Below, in pieces: positions 28,112 to 37,409 of a stretch of 64,000 nt of DNA. The stretch covers positions 124,001-188,000 of the forward strand of contig JAKPUQ010000089.1 in the NCBI GenBank assembly GCA_029572815.1, written 5' to 3'. How positions within the stretch are numbered: the first letter of the stretch is position 1; each line of letters opens with the position of its first letter. The notes beneath the pieces are model-generated. The model did not search any database. It had not been told where the DNA came from and saw only the letters and a program-made list of their open reading frames with translations. A program made the position numbers and the translations under genes. This DNA comes from Bacillota bacterium. GTDB lineage: Bacteria > Bacillota > Clostridia > Oscillospirales > Ruminococcaceae.

Positions 28112-31100
28112 TTATGACATCGACCAGCTGTCGAAGCTTACATCGCCGTTGGCTACAAAGTAGATGTCTGAAGCGCCGTCGGGGATATTTGCGAGAGGAG
28201 TCTCAATGTCTGTCATTGAGCCGCCTGCGGGTACTTCAATGTAAGTAATAGCTTCGCCTGTTGCTGAACCTGCGCAAACCTTGATGATCGCGCCGCTCTT
28301 GGAAGAAGCCTTTGCGGAAAGTGAACCGCTTACCTTAGAGAAGTCTACCTTGCTAACCTTTGCCCATTCGCCCTTCTTGAGCTCTAATACTGCATTGCCT
28401 ACGCCTGAAACTGAGATGCCCTTTGACTGGTTAGACATTGTTGATGCACGAACAGTCTTTGTAGGATCCAGGTTCTCAAGCTGGCTTACACCGGTCTGTG
28501 AACCGTTACAGGTGATCTTGCCGTTGCTTATAGTTGCCTTATCGATACAGGGGGATCTGTAGTTAAGACCCTTGCCGCCGTTAACGCCCATACGCATTTC
28601 AAGCTGACGTGAGTGATAAAGTACATAGTAGCTGCCCTTGAATTCGATAATTGAGTGGTGGTTGTTACCGCCGTTGTCAAGTCTCTGTGTACCTGTGTTC
28701 TTGAATACAACGCCCTGATACTGGTATCCCTTGAGAGGATCTGTTGATGTCATGTAACCGATGTCGGCATTGCTGAAGGAATTACCGTTTACGCTTGCAC
28801 CGCCGGGAACATTCCAGTTGTGGCAGAATGAGTAATACCATGTGTTGCCGATCTTGATCATGCTTGAGTCCTCAAAGAGGTAAGGTGTACCGGGATCGAT
28901 AGGAGTACCTACGATAGAGATCATGTCATCGCCGAGCTTAGCGATACGTCCCTGCTTTGTATTAGCCTGCTGTCCTTCGGGAACACCGCCGCCGTATGCG
29001 ATGATACCTGTGTCTGTATCAGGATCATAATAAACGCCGGGGTCGAAGAGCCATGTTACGTTACTGTTGGGTGTGCTTCTGGAGATGAGCTCGTGTCCGA
29101 GGGGATCCTTTACATTCTTTGTGAATGTGGGGTCATCAGCTGTGATAACGCCGATACCTGAACCATTGTTTGCGAAGTAAAGGAAGAACTTGTCCTGGCC
29201 GTTGATCTTCTTCCATGCTGCATCGGGAGCCCAGGCGTTATTAGCCCATTTTGCAATAGGTGTGCCGTTTACTCTTGTCTTTGCAACAGGGATCTGACCG
29301 TGGTCTGTCCAGTTTACAAGGTCAGCTGTTGATAAGCAGTTGATATAGCCTGAAGAATAATCATTTTCGATCATCTGACCGTTCTTGTATGCGAATTCAT
29401 CGGCTGTTGTATAAACGTAAAGTCTGCCGTCGTATACCAGCCAGCCGGGGTCAGCGCCGAAACGCTGGGTATAGAGAGGATTATTCTCTCCGTTCTTTTT
29501 CCATGATTCTGCAATATTCACTGTTCCAAATTTAGCAGCTAAAGCGCCGATGTCAACCTGTGGCTTGTTTACGGGGAATTCTGAGATCTTAGCGAGGATG
29601 TACTGCTGGAGGAGAACCAGATCGGCAACCTCAAAGGTTCTGTTCTGGTCAACATCGGCAGCCTTCTGAGTCATTGAATCGTCGAAGCCGCCCTTGAGGA
29701 GTCCTCTTCTTGCAGCGACCATATCCATCGAGTCGATGCACTCGTCGAAGTTTACGTCGCCGAGGATGACTGTACGGATATGAGGCTGTCCTGCGCCGGG
29801 AACTACTGTACCTGCGGGAGCGCCTACAGCATCATCGATATAGAAGTTTGTGAATACGTCCTCAGTAGTTGTCTCAACGTAGATCTGAACGTCGGTAGCG
29901 CCTGAGGGGATCTTGAAGTTTGTGTTTGCAAGCTGTACCCACTCGCCCTTGGGAGCAGATGCCAGAGCAATCTGATCGTAATGGGGCTCGTTGTCAGCGT
30001 CGTTGTACTGGAGAGTGAGCTTGAATTCCTGAGAATCCAGATCACCGTCGAGGTAGCAGGCATTTACTGAGAAGCTGTACTCCTCGCCGGGCTTGAATAT
30101 TCTTGAATTGAGGGGCATTGCTGCGCCGTTCCATGAAGCCTCTCTGTCCTGAACCAGGAGGGCTTCCTTGCCTTCGTAATATGTTCTGCCGCTGGTGCTT
30201 ACAGAAGCTGAGCCTCTGCCTACCCAGTTGTCATCTGAGCCTTCGAATTTACTGTGGAACCAGTAACCGTCGGAGTCGGGCTCGGGGTCTGCGATGGTGA
30301 AGCCTGAGCTTCCGGGGCCCTTGTAGGGGAGACCTTCGCCCCACTGGCTGTCGGGAACAAGGCTTGTGATAGCGTTGTAAGCCGACTTGGGCTGATTGTT
30401 TCCATCATAAAGGAGAGGATAGTTGGGCTGACCTGAATTGTTTGTACCAACCCATGAGTTGTTGTCATTGGGACCCCATACCTGAACGAGAGTTACGTTA
30501 GGTCCGTTGGGGTGGCTTGCGTTCCAGTCCATACAATGCTTGAATATAGCCTTGTACTTGTCAGCCTGCTGCTGATCGGTATAGCCGCCGTCTCTTGAGA
30601 GGTCAAGCTCTGTTACCTGAACATCGAGACCGAGGTTGAGGTACTTGTCCATAGCTGCGAGGTAGGAGTTTGTATCGCCCCATGCGTTGCTTGCAGCGCA
30701 GTTGAGGTGAGACTGCATACCCATACCGTCGATGAGTCCCTTAGCCATGAGAGGCTTGAGGATTGTGTTTATGATGCAGTTCTGCTTGTCGTTAGCGAAC
30801 TCGTTATAGTCGTTGTAGAAAAGCTTACAGGTCGGAGGAGCGTACTGTCTTGCATAGGTGAATGCCTTCTCAACGAAGGAGTTGTTTCCGTAAACTCTTA
30901 CCCATGCAGATGAGCCGTTCTGACCCTCTGTGCCGTTTGTAGGTCTGAGACCGCCCTGTGAAGCGGTGCCGTCATAGATGACCTCATTACAAACGTCGTA
31001 AGCATAGAGGTCGAGGTCGGGGTACTGAGTTGCGTATGCGTTGAACATATTCTTGATGTAGCTCTCCATACGCTGATCCATTGTGGAGCTGTTTACATAG

Positions 31101-31987
31101 CCGCCGTTGTTGCTGAAGTTCTCCTTGAAGAACCACTCGTGAGTCTGGCTGTGCCATACAAGGGTATGACCTCTGAAGCCGAGACCGTGCTGAACGCAGA
31201 AATCGCAGATAGCTGCACAGCTGTTGAGAGATACCTTTACGTTGGTATTGGTCGAGCCGTTCTGGACCATAGTATCCCAGGGCTTTGTCTCGTTCTCGCA
31301 CTCGATAGCGTTGCAGTCCTTGAGCAGTATGCCCTGGATACCGCTGTTCTTGATAGTACCGCCGTTGAAGATGTTGCCAACGCGGAAGTAATCAGCGAAC
31401 TCGTCCTTGAGACCCTTGCCTGCGGGAGCAGCGTGTGCATCAAGAGCGCTCTTGTCGCCTGTGATGAGGAAATCATCAAAGAAGAAGTCATCTGTGGAGT
31501 CTGTGGTGATCTTTACCTTGAACTCATAGCTTCCCTCGGGAGCGGTATAGCTGTTCTTCAGCTCTGTCCACTGACCTGCGGGAACGTTCTTTGAATCCAG
31601 TACAACAGTTGTCTCCTTCTCAGTCTCCTCGTCGATGACAAGAAGTGTAAGGCTGAACTTCTGAGCGGTATTGCTGAATACCTTTACGCTGTAGTCGTAC
31701 TTGTCTCCGCCGAAAAGGTAGAGACCCTTTGATGAAGCGGCGCCGTCCTCAGCGGAAGCACGTCCCGAGACCTTCATGCCTCTTGACATATCTGCGCCTG
31801 CTGCGGGCTGAGCAGTCAGCTCAACGGTGTCGCCCTCGCCGTACCAGCCGTCATAGTTGCGTTCAAAATCGTTGGATACGACAGAAGCAGCGTATGTGCG
31901 CTGTACGAATTCGGGGAATGCCACGAAGGCGCCCGAAAGACAGCTTGCAGCGGTAAGACTTGCAACAAGTTTTTGAATTTCATACAT
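28112..31987 (-). CDS. Secreted CBM22-GH10-CBM22-dockerin-GH43 xylanase/arabinofuranosidase-type enzyme
   Basis: A 1291-residue secreted enzyme. Order: signal peptide (1-34); CBM22-like module (36-178); GH10 xylanase (190-545) with acid/base E335 in DVCNEV and nucleophile E460 in VTELDLS; second CBM22-like module (575-725); dockerin (742-800) with calcium repeats GDVNFDECIDSMD and DVDQNRTFEVAD; GH43 (825-1150) with D846, D982 and E1039 at the expected base, pKa-modulating and acid positions; C-terminal beta-sandwich (about 1175-1291), possibly CBM6-like. GH10 cuts the xylan backbone; GH43 would remove or cut xylose or arabinose units. The dockerin lies between two catalytic parts. GAGGAGG precedes the ATG. 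Confidence 0.93.
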   Translation of the reverse strand: MYEIQKLVASLTAASCLSGAFVAFPEFVQRTYAASVVSNDFERNYDGWYGEGDTVELTAQPAAGADMSRGMKVSGRASAEDGAASSKGLYLFGGDKYDYSVKVFSNTAQKFSLTLLVIDEETEKETTVVLDSKNVPAGQWTELKNSYTAPEGSYEFKVKITTDSTDDFFFDDFLITGDKSALDAHAAPAGKGLKDEFADYFRVGNIFNGGTIKNSGIQGILLKDCNAIECENETKPWDTMVQNGSTNTNVKVSLNSCAAICDFCVQHGLGFRGHTLVWHSQTHEWFFKENFSNNGGYVNSSTMDQRMESYIKNMFNAYATQYPDLDLYAYDVCNEVIYDGTASQGGLRPTNGTEGQNGSSAWVRVYGNNSFVEKAFTYARQYAPPTCKLFYNDYNEFANDKQNCIINTILKPLMAKGLIDGMGMQSHLNCAASNAWGDTNSYLAAMDKYLNLGLDVQVTELDLSRDGGYTDQQQADKYKAIFKHCMDWNASHPNGPNVTLVQVWGPNDNNSWVGTNNSGQPNYPLLYDGNNQPKSAYNAITSLVPDSQWGEGLPYKGPGSSGFTIADPEPDSDGYWFHSKFEGSDDNWVGRGSASVSTSGRTYYEGKEALLVQDREASWNGAAMPLNSRIFKPGEEYSFSVNACYLDGDLDSQEFKLTLQYNDADNEPHYDQIALASAPKGEWVQLANTNFKIPSGATDVQIYVETTTEDVFTNFYIDDAVGAPAGTVVPGAGQPHIRTVILGDVNFDECIDSMDMVAARRGLLKGGFDDSMTQKAADVDQNRTFEVADLVLLQQYILAKISEFPVNKPQVDIGALAAKFGTVNIAESWKKNGENNPLYTQRFGADPGWLVYDGRLYVYTTADEFAYKNGQMIENDYSSGYINCLSTADLVNWTDHGQIPVAKTRVNGTPIAKWANNAWAPDAAWKKINGQDKFFLYFANNGSGIGVITADDPTFTKNVKDPLGHELISRSTPNSNVTWLFDPGVYYDPDTDTGIIAYGGGVPEGQQANTKQGRIAKLGDDMISIVGTPIDPGTPYLFEDSSMIKIGNTWYYSFCHNWNVPGGASVNGNSFSNADIGYMTSTDPLKGYQYQGVVFKNTGTQRLDNGGNNHHSIIEFKGSYYVLYHSRQLEMRMGVNGGKGLNYRSPCIDKATISNGKITCNGSQTGVSQLENLDPTKTVRASTMSNQSKGISVSGVGNAVLELKKGEWAKVSKVDFSKVSGSLSAKASSKSGAIIKVCAGSATGEAITYIEVPAGGSMTDIETPLANIPDGASDIYFVANGDVSFDSWSMS

Positions 31988-32030
31988 TCTCCTCCTCTAA
32001 TATTTATTTATTTTATTTTTTCGCTCACGC

Positions 32031-32051
32031 AATGATATGCTGCATATCATT
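32031..32051. promoter_or_regulatory. 21-bp perfect palindrome in xylanase leader (candidate operator)
   Basis: Arms AATGATATGC and GCATATCATT surround a single central base. It lies between the predicted transcription start (near 32061 on minus) and the gene at 31987. It is a good candidate repressor site or RNA hairpin; the binding protein is unknown. Confidence 0.6.
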
Positions 32052-32067
32052 TCATGCTGTTACACTC

Positions 32068-32096
32068 ATTTTACTTCAATAATAATAACATTGCAA
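32068..32096 (-). promoter_or_regulatory. Promoter for xylanase gene
   Basis: On the minus strand TTGCAA (32096-32091) and TAAAAT (32073-32068) are 17 bp apart. The region 31988-32507 holds no gene: it contains this promoter, the palindrome, about 300 bp of AT-rich sequence and the divergent promoter at 32431-32459. Confidence 0.62.
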
Positions 32097-32430
32097 CTCA
32101 AAAAACAAAGATTAGGTGTACAAAACGAAGGAAATGCCTGTAAATAGCCTTTTTTCTTAAAATTTTGGTCATGATATTACTATTTTTAGCATAATAATGT
32201 CATTTCAGAAAACGTGTGATATTTTGCACGATATGTTATAGCCGAAACCTCGCAGAACAGGCGCGGACAGCGGATTTTTTACGGCATGAAAGGCTTTGTA
32301 TCACCTGCTTCAAAATCATCGGGAAAGTGCAGAAGCAGATATATCCGATGTGGAAACCGGGCTGTGAAAATTACCATTTGTAGAAAGTGCACCTGAGGCG
32401 CAAACCTTAAAGAAGGCTTGACAGAACGGA

Positions 32431-32459
32431 TTGAAAAGTTCATAAAAACATGGTATGAT
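32431..32459 (+). promoter_or_regulatory. Promoter for GH31 gene
   Basis: TTGAAA (32431-32436) and TATGAT (32454-32459) are 17 bp apart, with TGG before the -10. The longer reading frame would start upstream of this promoter, which supports the start at 32508. Confidence 0.62.
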
Positions 32460-32507
32460 AGTACTATCATGACATTCAGCGCTTTCGGCGCGGAAGGAGT
32501 TGAAAAA

Positions 32508-34811
32508 ATGAAGGTATCCGACGGCTACTGGCTCAGCAGGACAGGCTATGACGTCCGCTGGGCAGCTCAGATATACGAGACCGCAGCGGACGACAGGTCC
32601 CTGACGGTGTGGGCGGCTACACAGTTCATATCAAACAGGGGCATGACCTTAGGCGGTCCCATGCTCACAGTGACATTCACCTCTACACTGGAGAACAGCA
32701 TAAAGGTCACTATAAGCCATTTCAGCGGCGGCGGGAAGAAGCAGCCCTCTTTCCCTCTCAATGAGGACAGCGGCTTCCGTCCTGTCATAAGGCGTACCGC
32801 GGACGGGGGCTGGGAGCTTATCTCTGGAAAGACCTCCGTCAGGACAGGGGCAGACGGCAAGGAGTGGGATATCTCCTACAGGTACGGGGACAGGCTCCTG
32901 ACCGGAACAGGCTGGCGCACTACCTCTATCATAGAGGAGGAGCCCTTCCGCAGGCAGCTCCGTGAGCAGGAGACCTCGGGGGAGCGTCCCTTCTCGCAGT
33001 GGGACAACGGCGGCAGCACCTATATCCGCGAAATGCTGGATATCTCCGTAGGGGAGTACATCTACGGCTTCGGCGAGAAGTTCACCTCTTTCGTGAAGAA
33101 CGGTCAGACCGTTGAGGTCTGGAACGATGACGGCGGCACCTGCACCGAACAGAGCTACAAGTCTGTGCCCTTCTTCACATCTTCCCGTGGCTACGGCGTT
33201 TTCGTCAATACCCCCGGGAGAGTCAGCTTCGAGGTGGGCAGCGAGAACGTGTCAAAGACTGCTTTTTCCGTTCAGGGTGAGACTCTGGAATACTTCATCT
33301 TCGGCGGCGATACCATTGCCGACGTTATAGAGCGGTACACTGCCCTCACAGGCAGACCTGCACTGCCGCCGCCCTGGTCATTCGGACTGTGGCTGTCAAC
33401 CTCCTTCACCACAGAGTATGACGAGGACACCGTGACCTCCTTCATTGACGAGATGAAGCGCAGGGACATACCCCTGGACGTTTTCCACTTTGACTGCTTC
33501 TGGATGAAGGAAATGGAGTGGTGCAGCTTCCGCTGGGACGAGAGAAAATTCCCCGATCCCGGGGCGATGATAGCCCGCCTCAAGGCAAAGGGGCTCAGGA
33601 TATGCGTGTGGATAAATCCCTATGTGGGGCAGAAGTCTCCTGTGTTCGCGGAGTGCGCGGAGAAGGGTTTTTTCCTGAAAAACAGGGACGGCTCAGTGTA
33701 CCAGAGCGATATGTGGCAGCCGGGTATGGGCATAATAGACTTCACCAACCCTGAGGCGAGGAAATGGTATGCCGCGCAGATACGCGGTCTTGCGGATATG
33801 GGCGTGGACGCGGTAAAGACGGATTTCGGCGAGCGTATCCCCACGGACGTGGTCTGGCATGACGGCTCAGACCCGTTCATGATGCACAATTATTACTCCT
33901 TCATCTATAACAGGACTGCTTTTGAAGCCCTTGACGGCAAGGGCTGCCTTTTCGCAAGGTCAGCCACCGCAGGCTGTCAGCAGTTCCCCGTTCACTGGGG
34001 CGGAGACTGCTTCTCGGACTATAATTCAATGTGGGAGACTCTCCGCGGCGGACTTTCCCTGTGTATGTCGGGCTTCGGCTTCTTCTCCCATGATATAGGC
34101 GGCTTTGAGGCTACGGGCACTCCCGACCTCTACAAGCGTTGGACAGCCTTCGGGCTCATGTCCTCACATTCGCGCTATCACGGCAACAACTCCTATCGCG
34201 TGCCCTGGCACTTCGACGAGGAGAGCTGCGATGTGGCAAGGCATTTCGTAAAGCTCAAGGGCAGGCTCATGCCCTATATCTGGAGCAGTGCAGTGAAGGC
34301 ACACATTACAGGTATCCCTGTCATGAGGGCTATGGCTGTGGACTTCACCCACGACCGCGGCGCCCTGACCGTTGACACTCAGTATATGCTGGGAGACTCC
34401 CTTCTGGCGGCTCCTGTTTTCAGTGAGTCGGGGGAGTGCAGCTTCTACCTGCCCGCAGGTGGTATATGGACGGATATACAGACAGGTGAGGAGCTGACCG
34501 GCGGAGGCTGGTATGCCCGCAAGTATGATTATTTCGGTATGCCCCTGTATACAAAGCCTGATTCTGTCATAGTATACGGCAGCTTCACCGACACCGCCGA
34601 CTATGACTATGCCGACGGCATGAGGATAGTGTTCTATGGCATGAGCGAAGGCGGCTCCGCGGAGACTAAAGTTTATGACAGGAGCGGAGATATTGCCGCA
34701 GAGATAAAGGCGGTCCGCAGAGGAGAGGAGCTCCATGTGACAGTTACGGGCACTGACAAGCCCTTTACCTGCGAGAGTGCACAGGGACTTGCCATAGTGT
34801 ACAGCAGATGA
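32508..34811 (+). CDS. yicI: Alpha-xylosidase, GH31 (YicI type)
   Basis: Removes alpha-1,6-linked xylose from the non-reducing end of xyloglucan oligosaccharides such as isoprimeverose. 767 residues against 772 for E. coli YicI. The nucleophile is the Asp in AVKTDFGERIPTDV, with following WHDGSDP as in YicI; the acid/base Asp is in VHWGGDC; the N-terminal domain has the FGEKFTSF segment. No signal peptide, so it acts in the cytosol on imported sugars. ATG at 32508 with AAGGAG eight bases upstream. Divergent from the xylanase gene, suggesting shared control of hemicellulose use. Confidence 0.92.
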   Translation: MKVSDGYWLSRTGYDVRWAAQIYETAADDRSLTVWAATQFISNRGMTLGGPMLTVTFTSTLENSIKVTISHFSGGGKKQPSFPLNEDSGFRPVIRRTADGGWELISGKTSVRTGADGKEWDISYRYGDRLLTGTGWRTTSIIEEEPFRRQLREQETSGERPFSQWDNGGSTYIREMLDISVGEYIYGFGEKFTSFVKNGQTVEVWNDDGGTCTEQSYKSVPFFTSSRGYGVFVNTPGRVSFEVGSENVSKTAFSVQGETLEYFIFGGDTIADVIERYTALTGRPALPPPWSFGLWLSTSFTTEYDEDTVTSFIDEMKRRDIPLDVFHFDCFWMKEMEWCSFRWDERKFPDPGAMIARLKAKGLRICVWINPYVGQKSPVFAECAEKGFFLKNRDGSVYQSDMWQPGMGIIDFTNPEARKWYAAQIRGLADMGVDAVKTDFGERIPTDVVWHDGSDPFMMHNYYSFIYNRTAFEALDGKGCLFARSATAGCQQFPVHWGGDCFSDYNSMWETLRGGLSLCMSGFGFFSHDIGGFEATGTPDLYKRWTAFGLMSSHSRYHGNNSYRVPWHFDEESCDVARHFVKLKGRLMPYIWSSAVKAHITGIPVMRAMAVDFTHDRGALTVDTQYMLGDSLLAAPVFSESGECSFYLPAGGIWTDIQTGEELTGGGWYARKYDYFGMPLYTKPDSVIVYGSFTDTADYDYADGMRIVFYGMSEGGSAETKVYDRSGDIAAEIKAVRRGEELHVTVTGTDKPFTCESAQGLAIVYSR

Positions 34812-34828
34812 AAACTTGCTGCTGCCTC

Positions 34829-34857
34829 TTTACTTTTATTGATTTTTATGTTAAAAT
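34829..34857 (+). promoter_or_regulatory. Promoter for CPBP gene
   Basis: TTTACT (34829-34834) and TAAAAT (34852-34857) with a 17-bp spacer, starting 17 bp after the GH31 stop. Confidence 0.5.
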
Positions 34858-34909
34858 ATAGTTCAGAATATGCTGAAGATACAGAGAAAGGCAGGGATAA
34901 CTGACTGAA

Positions 34910-36091
34910 ATGAACGAAACACAGGGATACAGTGCGGAATACGCCGCGCTCAGCCATGAGATATACAGCCTTACAAAGCAGCTCCGGGCGAAGGACAAGG
35001 AGCTGAAGGAAAAGCAGAAGACAGACGTATATGACCCCTTTGACAACCCCTCTGAGTACCACTGGTACAACGACGATTATTCGGAGATACTCCCCTGGAT
35101 AACGATGCCTGAGTTCTCCGTGCCGTATGAGCCTGCAAAGGTTGAAAAGAACGCTCTCAGGAAGTATTACAACATAGGCGGATTTACCTTCCTGTTTCAG
35201 TTCATAGCTTCAAGCGTTCTTGCCTATGCACTTATTTTCGGCATACAGTTCATACTGCAAAAGCTCAACCCAAATACGTCAGCAGGAGCTATTTCCCACT
35301 ATATGGACACAGGAGCAATATTTGTCTCCATAAATATGCTCATATACCTTATCTCAAATGTGGGATTTGCCTTCATAGGACTGAAATGGGCGAAGATAAA
35401 GCCCTCGTTCATGCTGAAAACGCGGGATTATACCTTCGGCGACGCGGTGATACACTGTCTGGCAGGAATGTTTATATGGATAACCGCGGGAATGCTCTCC
35501 AGCGGTATAGAGAGCATTTTCTCGAAATACGGCTTTACCACCGAGGTCATGGACCTTGACTACGGCAATACGGGGCTGGGATTTGCAATAATGACCTTGT
35601 ACAGCTGTGTGATAGCTCCCCTTACTGAGGAGATAATGTTCCGCGGCGCACTGATGAAGATATTCTCAAAGGCGGACAGGCGCTTCGCCATAGTCATATC
35701 GGCAGTATTCTTCGGACTTGCCCACGGCAATATGCCTCAGTTCATGCTGGCATTCCTCATCGGAATATTCTTCGGTCATATCGACATGAAGCACAACTCC
35801 ATAATCCCATCAATAATCGTGCACATCTTTATCAACTCAATGGTAACGGTCATGTCGCTGATGGAAGATAATGATGTGGCAAAGAGCGTTTACGGACTTG
35901 CGCTTCTCGCAGGCGCAGTTGTGGGACTTATCCTGCTGATAATGTTCAGGTTAAAGAACAAGCTGCCAATGTCCACACCTGCACAGAAGCTGAGAGGCTT
36001 CCCTGTGGCGCTGACCTCAGCGGGCTGCATAATTGCAGTTATCATCCACGTCGGATATATGGCTCTCCGCATCTGGGAGACGAAGCAATAA
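34910..36091 (+). CDS. CPBP family intramembrane metalloprotease
   Basis: A 393-residue protein with an N-terminal coiled and charged cytosolic part (1-85) and about eight membrane spans. The CPBP/Abi active-site set is seen: TEEIMFRG (EExxxR), then GLAHGN and IVHIFINS. Homologues act as CAAX-type proteases or in bacteriocin immunity; the substrate is unknown. The ribosome site is weak (AGGGA about 14 bases before the ATG). A second member of the family is encoded convergently at 36308-37267, with a repeat-rich gap between them. Confidence 0.8.
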   Translation: MNETQGYSAEYAALSHEIYSLTKQLRAKDKELKEKQKTDVYDPFDNPSEYHWYNDDYSEILPWITMPEFSVPYEPAKVEKNALRKYYNIGGFTFLFQFIASSVLAYALIFGIQFILQKLNPNTSAGAISHYMDTGAIFVSINMLIYLISNVGFAFIGLKWAKIKPSFMLKTRDYTFGDAVIHCLAGMFIWITAGMLSSGIESIFSKYGFTTEVMDLDYGNTGLGFAIMTLYSCVIAPLTEEIMFRGALMKIFSKADRRFAIVISAVFFGLAHGNMPQFMLAFLIGIFFGHIDMKHNSIIPSIIVHIFINSMVTVMSLMEDNDVAKSVYGLALLAGAVVGLILLIMFRLKNKLPMSTPAQKLRGFPVALTSAGCIIAVIIHVGYMALRIWETKQ

Positions 36092-36113
36092 AAATGATAC
36101 CCATATAAAATCT

Positions 36114-36143
36114 GCCCCTGAGTGTTACAAGGCACTCAGGGGC
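36114..36143. terminator. Terminator hairpin after CPBP gene
   Basis: An 11-bp perfect stem GCCCCTGAGTG / CACTCAGGGGC with an 8-nt loop, 22 bp after the stop, followed by ATTGTGTTTGTT. Confidence 0.65.
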
Positions 36144-36149
36144 ATTGTG

Positions 36150-36290
36150 TTTGTTCAGCGCAAGCGCTGATAGTGATTAGTGCATAGTGGTCGGTGATCA
36201 GTTAATGTGTTCGCTTCGCTCACAATATTTAAATATTGTCGCCGCAGGCGACTCTGCAACTTTCAACTCTGAACTCTCAACTCTAAACTC
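36150..36290. repeat. Cluster of short palindromes and 7-bp tandem repeats
   Basis: Contains CAGCGC-AA-GCGCTG (36156-36169), an 18-bp perfect palindrome (36222-36239, arms ACAATATTT), GTCGCC-GCA-GGCGAC (36238-36252) and four imperfect 7-bp tandem units CTNTNAA (36260-36287). No coding potential. It sits between convergent CPBP genes. Confidence 0.6.
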
Positions 36291-36307
36291 AGATCATAGC
36301 TTCGGAA

Positions 36308-37267
36308 TCATTGAGCGGGGGCAGCTTTTGCTGCCTTTTTCCTCAGCAGGAAGAACACCGCAGCTATGCCGATACCGAGGGCGACAGTGGTGAATATGCT
36401 TCCCTCTATGCCGAATTCTCCGCCTGTGAGCCAGGCCTTTTCCGACACAGCCGAGGTTCGCATTACCGACTCTGTGTCGGCAGAGCCGCTGACGCTTATG
36501 CCGTAGAGATTGCCCTGGGTGAAGTTCCAGATGGAATGTATAGCGGAAACGCCCCATATACTGTCAGTGAGTATCATGTAGAGGGCGGCAAAGACGCCGA
36601 ACATGGTGAGATTGATGAAGGGCATCGCTCCGAAGCCCGGATTTGAGGCGTGTGCAAGGGCAAAGCCCACCGAGGTTATGCCGACTCCGACAGCGGTGTG
36701 ATAGCCTGCGCCGCCTATGGTGGTAAGCAGGTAGCCGCGGAAGATGAATTCCTCGCTCATGCCCTGTACGAAAAATCCCAGAAGGAACAGGGCGATGGTG
36801 CCGTATTCAACTTTATCGCACATAACGGTCTTGCTTGCCCCTGTGAGATTGCTCATGGCAACTATTGCGGTCATAAGAGCCGCACCGATGACAATTCCGA
36901 TGAGGTAATCGGGTATGCAGCGCTTCTTTACCGCGCCCATTGAGCGGATGGGTCTCATCTCTATAAAGCGGCAGTAGAACATGGCTGTAAGAGTGCCGAA
37001 TACCGTACCGATCAGGGTGGGGACCATTATCTTAGGGTCTGACATTACCTTCTTTGAAGCCTCCATGGACGCAGCCCAGGGGTGTTCCATATCGGCATCT
37101 GCAAGAGCTTCCTTCATGGGGGTCCAGGACACTATTCCCGAGACCAGGCTCTCAAGCACGAGCACCACTATGAACACTGCGATAAAGCAGAGTATTATCA
37201 CGAAAAGCTTTTTTGAAGCGTGTGATTTCGACGCTTCGTCGAACATTTTGGGTCTGTAGTTTAACAT
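36308..37267 (-). CDS. CPBP family intramembrane metalloprotease
   Basis: A 319-residue protein with about eight membrane spans. Active-site motifs are SEEFIFRG (EExxxR), FALAHASN and SAIHSIWN. It differs from its convergent neighbour at 34910 in length and N-terminus, so the two are not a recent duplication. The ATG at 37267 has GGAGGTG five bases upstream; the longer frame to 37288 lacks a ribosome site. Promoter at 37287-37315. Substrate unknown. Confidence 0.82.
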   Translation of the reverse strand: MLNYRPKMFDEASKSHASKKLFVIILCFIAVFIVVLVLESLVSGIVSWTPMKEALADADMEHPWAASMEASKKVMSDPKIMVPTLIGTVFGTLTAMFYCRFIEMRPIRSMGAVKKRCIPDYLIGIVIGAALMTAIVAMSNLTGASKTVMCDKVEYGTIALFLLGFFVQGMSEEFIFRGYLLTTIGGAGYHTAVGVGITSVGFALAHASNPGFGAMPFINLTMFGVFAALYMILTDSIWGVSAIHSIWNFTQGNLYGISVSGSADTESVMRTSAVSEKAWLTGGEFGIEGSIFTTVALGIGIAAVFFLLRKKAAKAAPAQ

Positions 37268-37286
37268 TATAACACCTCCGAATAAC

Positions 37287-37315
37287 ATTTTACTATAGTA
37301 TCACCCCGATGTCAA
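37287..37315 (-). promoter_or_regulatory. SigA-type promoter for CPBP gene
   Basis: On the minus strand TTGACA (37315-37310) and TAAAAT (37292-37287), 17-bp spacer. Confidence 0.68.
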
Positions 37316-37340
37316 GGCGAAGGAGCGAGTTTCTCCCCAT

Positions 37341-37369
37341 TTGACAAGATACATCAGAAATGTTAAAAT
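37341..37369 (+). promoter_or_regulatory. SigA-type promoter for ABC exporter genes
   Basis: TTGACA (37341-37346) and TAAAAT (37364-37369), 17-bp spacer, about 40 bp before the first exporter gene. Confidence 0.68.
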
Positions 37370-37409
37370 AAAAGTTAGACTGTATAAACGAGACGAAAGG
37401 GGAATGTGA

